A DNA stretch of 64,000 nucleotides, from positions 1 to 64,000 of the forward strand of contig NZ_FNEZ01000007.1 in NCBI RefSeq assembly GCF_900100375.1, written 5' to 3'. The DNA is from Flavobacterium noncentrifugens (GTDB lineage Bacteria > Bacteroidota > Bacteroidia > Flavobacteriales > Flavobacteriaceae). Position 1 is the first letter of the stretch. Every line of letters begins with the position of its first letter. The translations under genes were made by a program, and so were the position numbers. Positions 28,077 to 37,301 of this stretch are shown piece by piece. Below the pieces are notes generated by a model, which worked only from the letters and a program-made list of their open reading frames with translations, was not told the DNA's origin and searched no databases.

Positions 28077-28799
28077 ATGAAACAATTCTACATTTTTATA
28101 TTGATTGCATTTGCAGCGCAATTCAGCCAGGCGCAGCCTGAAGTTTTGTTTAGCACCCAATGGAAACTTACTTATTTGGCCGTTGGCAGCGAAAGTTATA
28201 TTCCGGTATCGAATTCAGAAGTTGTGCAGGTTCCGCTGCAATTCAGCACTGGTGATTTTGCACCCACTTCAATGAGTACTTCCGTATGCAACACCGGATT
28301 CGGATTTACTGAATTTTCAAGTACAGAACCGACTTTTTCCATGGGTGAATTTGGACGCACGCTCATCATGTGTAACCTTCCGGAAAATGAAAGCATGGAA
28401 GGAAGGTATTTTAGTTTCTTTTCAGAAAATATTCCGGGAATTTTTACCTATGAAGTTACTTATTTGTTAGATTTTTCCTATACTCCGATGTTGACCATTA
28501 CGAATCCTGACGGAGATTATGCCCAATATACCGATGCCAATTTGGCTGCGAAATCTTTCACTTCTGAAAAATTCACCATTTCTCCAAATCCGGCGACAGA
28601 CTACATAGCAATTGATTTTGGAAACAAAACTGCTACAAATGCAACAGTCGAAATTTATGACACTTCCGGAAAACGGATTCGAACAGAAAACCTTTCGGCA
28701 TCCAATACGATCAATGTGCAGAACCTGGCAAAAGGCATTTATTTCCTGAAATTAAAAAACGGCGATGCAGCATCGGCAACAAAATTCATTAAGATATAA
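28077..28799 (+). CDS. Small T9SS-secreted protein, META-like domain (tentative)
   Basis: 240 residues from the ATG at 28077, which starts a clear signal peptide (MKQFYIFILIAFAAQFSQA); an upstream in-frame start adds 38 unconserved residues. The last 75 residues (FTISPNPATDYIAIDF ... GIYFLKLKNG) form a type A T9SS sorting domain, so the protein is exported across the outer membrane. The middle part (about 25-160), with CNTGFGF and TLIMCNLPENE, loosely resembles the META/HslJ fold, a weak match. Monocistronic. Confidence 0.75.
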   Translation: MKQFYIFILIAFAAQFSQAQPEVLFSTQWKLTYLAVGSESYIPVSNSEVVQVPLQFSTGDFAPTSMSTSVCNTGFGFTEFSSTEPTFSMGEFGRTLIMCNLPENESMEGRYFSFFSENIPGIFTYEVTYLLDFSYTPMLTITNPDGDYAQYTDANLAAKSFTSEKFTISPNPATDYIAIDFGNKTATNATVEIYDTSGKRIRTENLSASNTINVQNLAKGIYFLKLKNGDAASATKFIKI

Positions 28800-28949
28800 C
28801 TTTCGACAACGTCCGCGTCATCTGCATATATATAAGGTATATTTCGCTTGGCGCATTGGAATCAGGAAAATATTATATGAAATTGCCTCCAGATAATAAA
28901 ATCTGGTAAAGCCATTCATTGACGATAAAAATCAAAAAAACTAAAATTA

Positions 28950-28976
28950 AAGTCCTGCTCCAGCGGGATTTTTTTA
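28950..28976 (+). terminator. Terminator in the 28800-29118 spacer
   Basis: TCCTGCT pairs with AGCGGGA (one wobble) around two bases, then seven T. It ends transcription from 28077-28799. The rest of the 319-bp spacer holds a -7 element for the next gene and nothing else I can support. Confidence 0.75.
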
Positions 28977-29065
28977 GATGTATAAAAGCTTCACAACAGC
29001 TGTCTGAAACAAATTAAGGCAATTGTTAAAATTATTCTACATCGGTAAAAATTTCCCAAAATCTG

Positions 29066-29073
29066 TATATTTG
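29066..29073 (+). promoter_or_regulatory. -7 element upstream of the first membrane AraC gene
   Basis: TATATTTG lies 45 bases before the GTG start at 29119; no clear -33 TTG. Confidence 0.45.
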
Positions 29074-29118
29074 GACTGACGCTCAATGATCTGACCGAAG
29101 AACTTAAAAAGATACCAT

Positions 29119-30234
29119 GTGAATTTCAATATTTTCAACAGCATCATTCTCGCAGGGATTTTCCAGGGAATTGTTTTTGCGATGGTCGTACTCTTTTCCA
29201 AAAAATACAATATTTTTAAGAGTACGCTTTTGCTGGCGGGAATTATCCTGAGTTTTTCACTCAGCAATCTTGGCTATTACCTGCGTGACATCAACCTGAT
29301 CACGGCGATGCAGTTTTATGAATATTGCTACGTGCCTTTTCCGCTGCTGATCCCGGTATTGCTGTATTTTTACGTGGGTGCGTTTCTCGATCCTCAAAAG
29401 AAAACCAAGCTGAGGGAAAAATTCCTGTATGTGCCTTTTGCCATTTTTCTGCTGCCCTGCATTGCCTTTAAGATTGCAAAACTTTCAGGTTTTCAAAATG
29501 ACACATTTTACCGATCAATATATTATGTGCCTTTTGAGGTTGAAATCCTGGGAATTTTGATGATGATGGTGACGATGTTGTACTGCATCATAAAAATCAA
29601 CCGCTTTGAACGCAGCAATGATAAAAACATTATAAACAGCACAAATTCCGGACTCCGATGGCTCAAATGGACGTGTGGCGGATTGATTTTCCTCACGACT
29701 GTATGGAGTTATCAGATGATCAAAATCCAGATTGACGGCATGACCAGCGCGTTTTATTTGCTGTGGATTGGCATTTCAATCATGATTTACTGGCTTGGCC
29801 ATATCGGAATTTACAAATTCGGCATCCAACAGCAACGCAAGAAAATCCGCAATTATTCAATAGAAAGCAAGATTAGTTATGTTCCCGAAAAACAAAAAAG
29901 CGATTACATCGTTACTTTTGAAAAGATGTTTATTGGTGAAAAGCGGTTTCTGGATCCTACAATTACACTCGATAAAATCGCCGACGAGCTTCACCTGAGC
30001 AAAAGTTACCTGTCACGCATCATCAATGGCGAACTCGGCAGCAGTTTTCCCGATTACCTCAACGCGCTTCGTGTGGAAGAAGCCAAATCGTATCTCAGCA
30101 ATGCTGATTTTTCGAATTATACCCTGGTTGCCATTGGCCTGGAAGCCGGATTCAATTCTAAGACCACTTTCAACAATACCTTCAAAAAAGTGACCGGAAT
30201 CACACCATCTGATTTTAAAAATGGGTTAAGATAG
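29119..30234 (+). CDS. Membrane-anchored AraC-type regulator (paralogue 1)
   Basis: 371 residues beginning at GTG; the ATG two bases earlier is out of frame and meets an immediate stop. The first 235 residues contain about seven hydrophobic helices. The C-terminal 100 residues are an AraC helix-turn-helix domain with LDKIADELHLSKSYLSRIINGELG and IGLEAGFNSKTTFN. Such fusions link a membrane sensor directly to DNA binding. The protein at 34878-36005 is a close paralogue with the same N-terminal DFNIFNSIILAGI-type start. Targets are unknown; the repeat-protein gene just downstream is a candidate. Confidence 0.85.
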   Translation: MNFNIFNSIILAGIFQGIVFAMVVLFSKKYNIFKSTLLLAGIILSFSLSNLGYYLRDINLITAMQFYEYCYVPFPLLIPVLLYFYVGAFLDPQKKTKLREKFLYVPFAIFLLPCIAFKIAKLSGFQNDTFYRSIYYVPFEVEILGILMMMVTMLYCIIKINRFERSNDKNIINSTNSGLRWLKWTCGGLIFLTTVWSYQMIKIQIDGMTSAFYLLWIGISIMIYWLGHIGIYKFGIQQQRKKIRNYSIESKISYVPEKQKSDYIVTFEKMFIGEKRFLDPTITLDKIADELHLSKSYLSRIINGELGSSFPDYLNALRVEEAKSYLSNADFSNYTLVAIGLEAGFNSKTTFNNTFKKVTGITPSDFKNGLR

Positions 30235-30287
30235 TTCCACTTTTTGTAAAAAAGCAATAATCGGCACACCGGAAATTCTTGGGTTGG

Positions 30288-30295
30288 TACATTTG
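30288..30295 (+). promoter_or_regulatory. -7 element upstream of the five-repeat protein gene
   Basis: TACATTTG lies 69 bases before the ATG at 30365; no consensus -33. Confidence 0.4.
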
Positions 30296-30364
30296 TCGAA
30301 CCCATTTCCGCCGACTTCCCTATTGATGTTCTGAAATTTATTTCTCAACATTAATAAAAAAACC

Positions 30365-33300
30365 ATGAAAAAAACTTTATTCTTTTTGATGCTCTTGTGT
30401 AGTGTTTTTACTACATCGGCACAAACCATTACGTGGACAGGATCTGGCAGCAATACCAATTGGGATACTGCCGCAAACTGGAGTCCGGCTACGGTGCCAA
30501 CAGCCGCTAATGACGTGATCATCCCAACAGGAAAAGCGGTCGTCATCAATGTTGCCGGGGTTACAAAATCGATTGTTGTGCAAGGCAATGCTTCGGTGAC
30601 GATTGTGGGCGGACTGTCTTTTTTGAATGCGTCTTCGTTTGCTGCGAATGCAGTTACAAACTGGACTTCGGGAACGATCAGCGGCGGCGGAACTTTGACA
30701 AATGCGGGTACTTTAAATCTCACTTCGGGTACTTCAAAAGTGATTTCGCAAGTGACTACGATTAACAATACAGGAACGATCAATATCAAAGACGGCGGAT
30801 ATTTTTACCTTAACAATGGAACGATCAACAACCAGGTCGCGGGAATTGTCGATTTGATGTCTGACAATGGCAACATCACCTGGTCTGGCGGCGGTTCGCA
30901 CTTGTTAAACAATCTGGGAACAATTAAGCGCTCGACGACTTCAGGCACTGTTGTGATTGAAGCAGAACTGCATAATTCGGGAACCATCGATGTTACTACT
31001 GGTATCCTTTACTTTAACAATTCGGCAATAGTGATGACAGGCGGCATTTACAATGTTGCTATGGGAGCCACTCTGAACTTGGCACTGACCGTAACTTGTT
31101 CAGGAACACTGACCGGTATGGCAAACGGATCACTGAACTGGCTTGGAAACATGACCGTTCCTACGACTGCAACATTCAACTTTACTGGAACTACCGGGCT
31201 TATCTGGGGATCTGGAGTCCTAAATGGTGGTGGAACGGTAACAAACAACAGCCCGATCGCTTTAAATTTCAGTACGTCAAAATCTATTACCGGAGGAACG
31301 ACATTGAATAATACTTCTACGATCAGCCTCAATGATGGCGGAAGTTTCTACATTAGTAACGGTATTGTAAACAATCAGGCTTTGGGAATTATCGATATCA
31401 AATCGGATAACGCAAACATCACTTGGTCTGGCAGTATTTTGCACACTTTAAATAATTCGGGTACCATTCGCAAAACCACCACGACTGGCTCAGCGATGAT
31501 CGAAGCTACGTTAAAAAATACAGGGACTATTTCAGTAACCAACGGCACGTTAATATTCAATGATCCGAACATATCGCTCACAGGCGGAACATACAATGTA
31601 GCGGCCGGAACGACTTTACAATGGCAAAATGTGCTCACCTGTGCCGGAACATTGACTGGAGCAATAAACGGAAATCTTAATTTAGCCGGAACCGTATTAT
31701 TTCCGGCTGCAGTCGTTTTCAATTTTACAGGAACACCCGGAATTAACTGGAGCGGCGGAATATTTTCAGGACCTGGAAGCCTTGGCATCAGCAGCAAGTT
31801 AAACCTGACTTCAGGCGCAAGCAAAGTCCTGAACAGCGGCCTTACTTTAAACAATAGCAATATCATTAATATCTTAGATGGCGGCTATCTTTATCTAAAT
31901 GACGCCGTTGTCAACAACCTCGCAGGCGGTACCATTGACATGAAATCAGATGGCGGGGAAATCACCTGGTCTGGTGGCGGAAGTCATTTGCTTAACAATG
32001 CAGGAACCATTATTAAAAGCACTACTGCCGGGTCAACCCAAATTGAAGCCTCGCTGAAAAATACCGGAACTATTTCGGTAACAGCAGGTACATTAATATT
32101 CAATGATGCGAATATCACGCTCACCGGCGGCATTTATAATGTGGCGGCAACTACGGCGCTGCTATGGCAAAATACCATTACTTGTACCGGAACCTTAACC
32201 GGGGCTGTAAATGGCAATTTGAACCTCACAGGAATAGTATCGATTCCTGTTGCAGCTATTTTCAATTTTACAGGAACGCCGGGAATCAACTGGAGCAGCG
32301 GAACAATCACCGGACCCGGAACTTTGGGTATCCACAGCACATTAAACCTGACTTCCAGCGTAAGCAAAGTCATCAACAACACGCTTACGCTGAATAATAC
32401 AAGCCTGATCAACATTTTAGACGGCGGGTATTTTTACATCAATAATGCCATTGTAAACAATACCGCTTCAGGAATTATCGACATGAAAAGCGACGGCGGT
32501 GAAATCACCTGGTCAGGTTCGGTTTTGCATACCCTGAACAATGCCGGGCTTATCAAAAAAACAACTACTTCAGGATCAACTCAGATAGAAGCTTCCTTAA
32601 AAAATACCGGAACGATTGTGGTAAATTCAGGAACCTTGATTTTAAATGACCCAAATACGGAACTAACTGGCGGAATCTATAATGTATCGGCTTCAGCTGT
32701 TTTGCAATGGGTCAATACCGTAAGCTGTTCAGGAATACTGACCGGCGCATTAAACGGAGTGCTGGATCTTTCCGGAACGACAACAGTAACTACTTCTGCA
32801 ACGTTTAACTTTACAGGAACCGCCGGAATTCAATGGAAAGCCGGAACCATAAACGGCGGTGGAACACTCAACAACAACAGCCTTTTAAATCTTAGTTCAG
32901 GCACCAGCAAAGTGGCAAACGGAGGCACTACAATAAACAACAGTGCTTTAATGAATATGCAGGACGGCGGTGCTTTATATGTAAATGACGGGATTTTAAA
33001 CAATCTGGCCTCTGGTGTCATCGACATAAGATCAGACAATATTTATATCACCTGGTCTGGAGGCGGATCTCATATTCTCAACAACTTCGGGCTGGTTAAA
33101 AAATCGACCACCAATGGATCTGCAGCAATCGAATTGACTGTGGTAAATTCAGGCACCGTTGACGCACAATCAGGCACGCTGGTATTTTACAGTGGCGTAA
33201 CATTTACAAACAATGTCGACGGAATCGTGAAAGGAACCGGAACAATCGTTCCGCCACCGGGGACAAATTTCATCAATAACGGAACTTTCGCTCCAGGCGG

Positions 33301-33895
33301 AACTCCGGGAACATTAACAATCAACGGGGATTTTAAATCATCGCCAAGTGCAATACTGGCTGTTGATCTTGACGGACTTGCCCCAGGCACAGGATATGAT
33401 GTGCTCGCCATTCAGGGCAATGCGACAACGAATGGTAATGTTTCGGTTGTGCTTGGATTTGCCGCGAATATCAACGACCAGTTCACCATTGCAACGACTA
33501 CCGGAACATTAACTTTTGGCATGGCGCCAACTACAACGGCAGCATACAACGGAATGAATTATACGTTTGACGTCGTTAATGTGGGCAACAACAAAGTGGT
33601 CTTGAAAGTCGTACAGAAAACTGTGCTTGCGACAAAAGACCCAACGGCAAAAGCTCAAAAAATCGTGCTTTCACCCAATCCTGCAAAAGACCATATCGTA
33701 TTGCGAAATGACAGCGGATGGAATTTAACACAAGCGGTAATCTTTGATTTAAACGGCCGGATTATCAGCACCATTGACCTGAAAAACAGCAATGAAGATT
33801 TTGAGATTCGTTTGGATGATTGTGCTTCCGGTACCTATCTGATGAAGATTATTTCGCCCGAAGGTACTGCAGTAAAACGATTCATCAGGCAGTAA
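30365..33895 (+). CDS. Large T9SS-secreted repeat protein (adhesin-like)
   Basis: The 1176-residue protein has a signal peptide (MKKTLFFLMLLCSVFTTSA) and a type A T9SS sorting domain in the last 80 residues (VLSPNPAKDH ... GTYLMKIIS). The middle is rich in Gly, Thr, Asn and Ser and consists of five units of 181 residues, marked by ITWSG and by SGTI.GGGTL. The composition suggests a parallel beta-helix, as in surface adhesins. A segment near 1000-1070 (GTGYDVLAIQGNATTNGNVSVVL) resembles the end-of-helix region of autotransporter-like passengers. No catalytic motif is seen. It is followed by a terminator. Confidence 0.85.
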   Translation: MKKTLFFLMLLCSVFTTSAQTITWTGSGSNTNWDTAANWSPATVPTAANDVIIPTGKAVVINVAGVTKSIVVQGNASVTIVGGLSFLNASSFAANAVTNWTSGTISGGGTLTNAGTLNLTSGTSKVISQVTTINNTGTINIKDGGYFYLNNGTINNQVAGIVDLMSDNGNITWSGGGSHLLNNLGTIKRSTTSGTVVIEAELHNSGTIDVTTGILYFNNSAIVMTGGIYNVAMGATLNLALTVTCSGTLTGMANGSLNWLGNMTVPTTATFNFTGTTGLIWGSGVLNGGGTVTNNSPIALNFSTSKSITGGTTLNNTSTISLNDGGSFYISNGIVNNQALGIIDIKSDNANITWSGSILHTLNNSGTIRKTTTTGSAMIEATLKNTGTISVTNGTLIFNDPNISLTGGTYNVAAGTTLQWQNVLTCAGTLTGAINGNLNLAGTVLFPAAVVFNFTGTPGINWSGGIFSGPGSLGISSKLNLTSGASKVLNSGLTLNNSNIINILDGGYLYLNDAVVNNLAGGTIDMKSDGGEITWSGGGSHLLNNAGTIIKSTTAGSTQIEASLKNTGTISVTAGTLIFNDANITLTGGIYNVAATTALLWQNTITCTGTLTGAVNGNLNLTGIVSIPVAAIFNFTGTPGINWSSGTITGPGTLGIHSTLNLTSSVSKVINNTLTLNNTSLINILDGGYFYINNAIVNNTASGIIDMKSDGGEITWSGSVLHTLNNAGLIKKTTTSGSTQIEASLKNTGTIVVNSGTLILNDPNTELTGGIYNVSASAVLQWVNTVSCSGILTGALNGVLDLSGTTTVTTSATFNFTGTAGIQWKAGTINGGGTLNNNSLLNLSSGTSKVANGGTTINNSALMNMQDGGALYVNDGILNNLASGVIDIRSDNIYITWSGGGSHILNNFGLVKKSTTNGSAAIELTVVNSGTVDAQSGTLVFYSGVTFTNNVDGIVKGTGTIVPPPGTNFINNGTFAPGGTPGTLTINGDFKSSPSAILAVDLDGLAPGTGYDVLAIQGNATTNGNVSVVLGFAANINDQFTIATTTGTLTFGMAPTTTAAYNGMNYTFDVVNVGNNKVVLKVVQKTVLATKDPTAKAQKIVLSPNPAKDHIVLRNDSGWNLTQAVIFDLNGRIISTIDLKNSNEDFEIRLDDCASGTYLMKIISPEGTAVKRFIRQ
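30662..33230 (+). repeat. Five in-frame tandem repeats of exactly 543 bp
   Basis: The ACC/ACT codon of the ITWSG motif occurs at 30878, 31421, 31964, 32507 and 33050: four intervals of exactly 543 bp. A second marker (TGG of NWTSG/QWKAG) at 30662 and 32834 is exactly 4 x 543 apart. Units 1, 3 and 5 have GGGSH after ITWSG; units 2 and 4 have S(I/V)LHT. This implies growth by duplication of a two-unit block. Confidence 0.93.
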
Positions 33896-33913
33896 TTTTT
33901 TATAATTTTGAGT

Positions 33914-33944
33914 TGAAAGCCCTGCATTTTCAGGGCTTTTTTTA
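33914..33944 (+). terminator. Terminator after the repeat-protein gene
   Basis: AAAGCCCTG (33916-33924) pairs perfectly with CAGGGCTTT (33931-33939), then T7. Confidence 0.9.
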
Positions 33945-34031
33945 TTTGATTTCAGCTGTGCCGTTCCCGCAAATCGTAGTCATCCGATATCATAAAATCG
34001 CAAATTTTGCTTATCTTACCGTAAAAAAATC

Positions 34032-34796
34032 ATGGCCTGGAATCCCGACACTTATAATAAATTTAAATCGGAGCGCTTTTTGCCGTTTTACGATTTGCTC
34101 GGATTGGTAGAACTAAAATCCGGGATTAGCGCACTCGACCTCGGTTGCGGAACCGGCGAACTCACACGCAAACTTTCTGATGCGTTGCCCCATTCTAAAA
34201 TTCTCGGCATCGATGCTTCTGCAGAAATGCTTCAGGATTCGAAGGCTTTCGCCAATGACAAGCTGCATTTTGAACAACGATCTATAGAAGCGCAGCTCGA
34301 ATCACGAGCAACATTCGACCTGATTTTTTCAAATGCCGCCATCCAATGGGTACAAAACCACCAGGAACTTCTGCCGAAAATTATTGCAGCGATCAACCCC
34401 GGTGGGCAATTGGCCATTCAGATCCCGGATCAGCAGAACAACCTTACAAACCAGATCTTAAACCAGCTCGCTGACGAAGCGCCGTTTAAAACCGAATTGT
34501 TAAACTGGAAACGCCATTCGCCGGTACTCAATATCGACGCCTATTCCAAACTACTTTTCGAAAATGGCAGCCAGTCGATGACGGTTTTTGAAAAAGTTTA
34601 TCCGTTACACTTGAAAGATGCCGAGGCATTGTTTGATTGGGTTTCCGGAACCGCATTGCTTCCGTATCTCGAAAGGCTTCCTCAGGATTTGAAGCCGCAA
34701 TTCATCAATACCTTTAAAAAGCGGCTGCATTTGGAATTCCCTGTTACGCCGGTATTTTATCCATTCCGGAGAATCTTATTTGAAGCAAAATTTTAA
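34032..34796 (+). CDS. SAM-dependent methyltransferase (trans-aconitate methyltransferase-like)
   Basis: The 254-residue class I methyltransferase has motif I LDLGCGTGELTRKL near residues 36-49, GIDASAEML after it, and the FSNAAIQWVQNH block typical of the Tam family. E. coli Tam methylates trans-aconitate; the substrate here is not proven. The N-terminus MAWNPDTYNKFKSERFLPFYDLL also fits the family. It lies alone between a terminator and the second membrane AraC gene. Confidence 0.87.
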   Translation: MAWNPDTYNKFKSERFLPFYDLLGLVELKSGISALDLGCGTGELTRKLSDALPHSKILGIDASAEMLQDSKAFANDKLHFEQRSIEAQLESRATFDLIFSNAAIQWVQNHQELLPKIIAAINPGGQLAIQIPDQQNNLTNQILNQLADEAPFKTELLNWKRHSPVLNIDAYSKLLFENGSQSMTVFEKVYPLHLKDAEALFDWVSGTALLPYLERLPQDLKPQFINTFKKRLHLEFPVTPVFYPFRRILFEAKF

Positions 34797-34877
34797 TAAT
34801 TTATTTTCCGATTTACATCCATAACCTTTAAATTATTTTTAATCATTCTGATAACATAAAAAACTTATTTTTGATTT

Positions 34878-36005
34878 ATGGACGAAGGTTTGGATTTTAA
34901 TATTTTCAACAGCATCATCCTTGCGGGAATCTGCCAGGGTATCGTGTTTTCGCTGGTTGTTTTCTTTTCAAAAAAATACAGGTCAAAAAGCACTTTGTTC
35001 CTTACAACACTGATTTTCAGTTTTTCGATCAACAACTTAGGCTATTATTTGATGGACATTGCACTAATCTCGAGGACGCAGTTTTTCATCTGGCTGTATT
35101 TCCCGAGTGCGCTGCTTTCGCCGCCGGTGTTTTATTCCTACATCTGTTCGTTTTTGGATCAGGAAAAAAAATTCAGTTTTCGCGAAAAGTTGCTGTATCT
35201 GCCTTTTGTGGTCGCTTTGTTTCTAATTATACTTTACAAGATTGCGGCGATCGCTAAATATGAAAACGACGCTTTTTACAATTTTCTTGAGCCGTTGCCG
35301 AATTTGGTAGAGTTTTCCGGAATTATTTTCAGCCAGATTGTACTGCTGTATTGTTTCGTGAAGATTTATAAGTTTGAAAAACAGCACCGCAAAACCGAGA
35401 TTCACCTTTCCTATTCGGGCTTAAACTGGCTCAAATGGATTATTGGAAGTTTGTTTTTGCTGAGTTTTTTATGGGCTTTTGAAATGGTCAGTTCGGTTAT
35501 TGATGGCATTTCACGTGCTTTTTATATGTTGTGGATCGGCATGTCGATCATGACGTATTGGCTCGGCCACATTGGAATTTATAAATTCGGCGTGGTTCAG
35601 GAGCGCAAAAAAATCCGGAATTATTCGATCGAAAACAAAATCAAATATGCGCCTGCAAAGCAAAAGAATGAGCACATCGTCCAGATTGAAAACATGCTTG
35701 TCGATCAAAAACGTTTTCTAGATCCATCGATCACTTTGGATAAAATAGCTGAAGAACTGCACCTCAGCAAAAGCCATCTGTCACGGGTTTTCAATGCCGA
35801 ACTGCAAATAAGCTTTCCGGATTACATCAACAAATTGCGCGTCGAAGAGGCGAAAAACTACCTTTTAAATCCTGATTTTGCTAATTATACCTTGATTGCC
35901 ATTGGCCTTGAAGCCGGATTCAATTCAAAAACCACCTTCAACAATGCGTTTAAAAAAGCCACAGGCATGACGCCCTCCGAGTTTAAAAATACGCCTTCAG
36001 AATAA
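34878..36005 (+). CDS. Membrane-anchored AraC-type regulator (paralogue 2)
   Basis: 375 residues with about seven N-terminal hydrophobic helices and a C-terminal AraC DNA-binding domain (LDKIAEELHLSKSHLSRVFNAEL; IGLEAGFNSKTTFNNAFKK). It is clearly a duplicate of 29119-30234: the same FNIFNSIILAGI start, the same YWLGHIGIYKFG block before the linker and nearly identical recognition regions. The next gene downstream on the same strand is an alcohol dehydrogenase, a possible target. The ligand is unknown. Confidence 0.85.
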   Translation: MDEGLDFNIFNSIILAGICQGIVFSLVVFFSKKYRSKSTLFLTTLIFSFSINNLGYYLMDIALISRTQFFIWLYFPSALLSPPVFYSYICSFLDQEKKFSFREKLLYLPFVVALFLIILYKIAAIAKYENDAFYNFLEPLPNLVEFSGIIFSQIVLLYCFVKIYKFEKQHRKTEIHLSYSGLNWLKWIIGSLFLLSFLWAFEMVSSVIDGISRAFYMLWIGMSIMTYWLGHIGIYKFGVVQERKKIRNYSIENKIKYAPAKQKNEHIVQIENMLVDQKRFLDPSITLDKIAEELHLSKSHLSRVFNAELQISFPDYINKLRVEEAKNYLLNPDFANYTLIAIGLEAGFNSKTTFNNAFKKATGMTPSEFKNTPSE

Positions 36006-36086
36006 TCGTGCAAGCAATCCAAAAAATCCTGTAAATATTTTTATCAGATTCGATTTAGTTTTATAAACAAACTAAAAATGACAATC

Positions 36087-37187
36087 ATGGCAAAATTTAC
36101 AATTCCGGCATACGGCGCATCGGGCTCTTTAATTGGTGGAAAACACCTTGAAGCCATGGAAATAGAGCGAAACACACCCATAAACGATGAAGTTTTAATA
36201 CAAATTTTATACTGCGGGGTGTGCCATTCCGATCTGCATCAGGTGCACAACGATTGGAAAAACACCATTTATCCGTGCGTTCCGGGACACGAAATTGTAG
36301 GCCGAATTATTGAAACCGGGCCCAATACCACACGCTTTTCAAAAGGCGATATTGTTGGCGTAGGCTGTATGGTTGATTCGTGCAAATCGTGTGCTTCGTG
36401 CGAACATGGCGAGGAGCAATATTGCCTTGGCCCGGTTGGCCCAACGATGACATACAACGGTTATTTTAAACCTGATGGATCAGAATACAATACTTTCGGC
36501 GGTTATTCAACACACATTACTGTCCAGGAATCTTTCGTTTTAGACATTCCAAAAAATTTACCCGTAGCATCTATTGCCCCGATCTTGTGTGCCGGGGTGA
36601 CGACTTATTCACCATTAAAACGTGCCAATATCAATCAGGGCGATAAAGTAGCGATCATTGGCATTGGCGGTCTTGGGCATATGGCTGTAAAAATTGCAAA
36701 AGCGATGGGTGCCAATGTAACTGCGATCACTTCCCGCGAGGAAAAACGTCAGGCTGCAAATGAACTTGGTGCAGATAGCGTATTGGTATATGAAGATGAA
36801 GACGATTTAAAGAATTATGAAAATGCGTTTAAATTTATGCTTTGTACGATTCCGTATCCGTTTGATATCAATCCGTATATTTGTTTGTTGCAGCCACACG
36901 GAAGCCTGATTACGGTAGGACTTCTTGGTCCGTATAAAAAACCGGCAAACAATATGGAACTGGCGAAAATGAACCGTACCATCGGCGGATCACTTATCGG
37001 CAGCATTGCAGAAACTCAGGAAGTACTCGATTTTTGCTCTGAACACCGCATCACTCCGGATGTCGAAATGATCGAAATGAAAGACATCAACAACGCTTTT
37101 GAAATGCTGAAAGATGAAGAAGTACGTTTCAGGTATGTGATCGATATGGAATCGTTAAAACCAGATCCGGCAGGAAAAGCCTCTTAA
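36087..37187 (+). CDS. Zinc-dependent NAD(P) alcohol dehydrogenase
   Basis: The 366-residue medium-chain dehydrogenase resembles the cinnamyl-alcohol/YahK group. CGVCHSDLH carries the catalytic zinc cysteine and GHE follows. The structural zinc site is CKSCASCEHGEEQYC near residue 100, and the cofactor motif GIGGLGHMAVK is near 190. The ATG at 36087 is preferred over 36078, three codons upstream, because MAKFTIPAYGA fits the family start. It probably reduces aldehydes with NADPH; the physiological substrate is unknown. Confidence 0.92.
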   Translation: MAKFTIPAYGASGSLIGGKHLEAMEIERNTPINDEVLIQILYCGVCHSDLHQVHNDWKNTIYPCVPGHEIVGRIIETGPNTTRFSKGDIVGVGCMVDSCKSCASCEHGEEQYCLGPVGPTMTYNGYFKPDGSEYNTFGGYSTHITVQESFVLDIPKNLPVASIAPILCAGVTTYSPLKRANINQGDKVAIIGIGGLGHMAVKIAKAMGANVTAITSREEKRQAANELGADSVLVYEDEDDLKNYENAFKFMLCTIPYPFDINPYICLLQPHGSLITVGLLGPYKKPANNMELAKMNRTIGGSLIGSIAETQEVLDFCSEHRITPDVEMIEMKDINNAFEMLKDEEVRFRYVIDMESLKPDPAGKAS

Positions 37188-37207
37188 ATGATTTCTCAAA
37201 CCAATAC

Positions 37208-37237
37208 TGATTCCCGCCTAAAACGGGAATTTTTATT
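37208..37237 (+). terminator. Terminator after the alcohol dehydrogenase gene
   Basis: ATTCCCG pairs with CGGGAAT across seven bases, followed by TTTTATTT. Confidence 0.85.
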
Positions 37238-37246
37238 TAAATAGAT

Positions 37247-37277
37247 TTGCCTCCCGCTAAATAAAAATTTACTTTTG
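37247..37277 (+). promoter_or_regulatory. Transketolase promoter
   Basis: TTG at 37247-37249, 20-base spacer, TACTTTTG at 37270-37277: a full consensus promoter. A possible TTG start at 37275 lies within the -7 element, which fixes the start at ATG 37302. Confidence 0.75.
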
Positions 37278-37301
37278 ACAGACTTTAACGCTATAAATAC
37301 A

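Noticed and set aside
30662..33230. CRISPR-like array
   Set aside because: Repeats are 543 bp, coding and contiguous; there are no short spacers and no cas genes.
30226..33411. Several long minus-strand reading frames rich in Val/Pro over the repeat protein
   Set aside because: They are antisense shadows of the Gly/Thr/Asn-rich repeats, recurring with the same 543-bp period.
37275..37301. Transketolase start at TTG 37275
   Set aside because: That TTG is part of the TACTTTTG promoter element.
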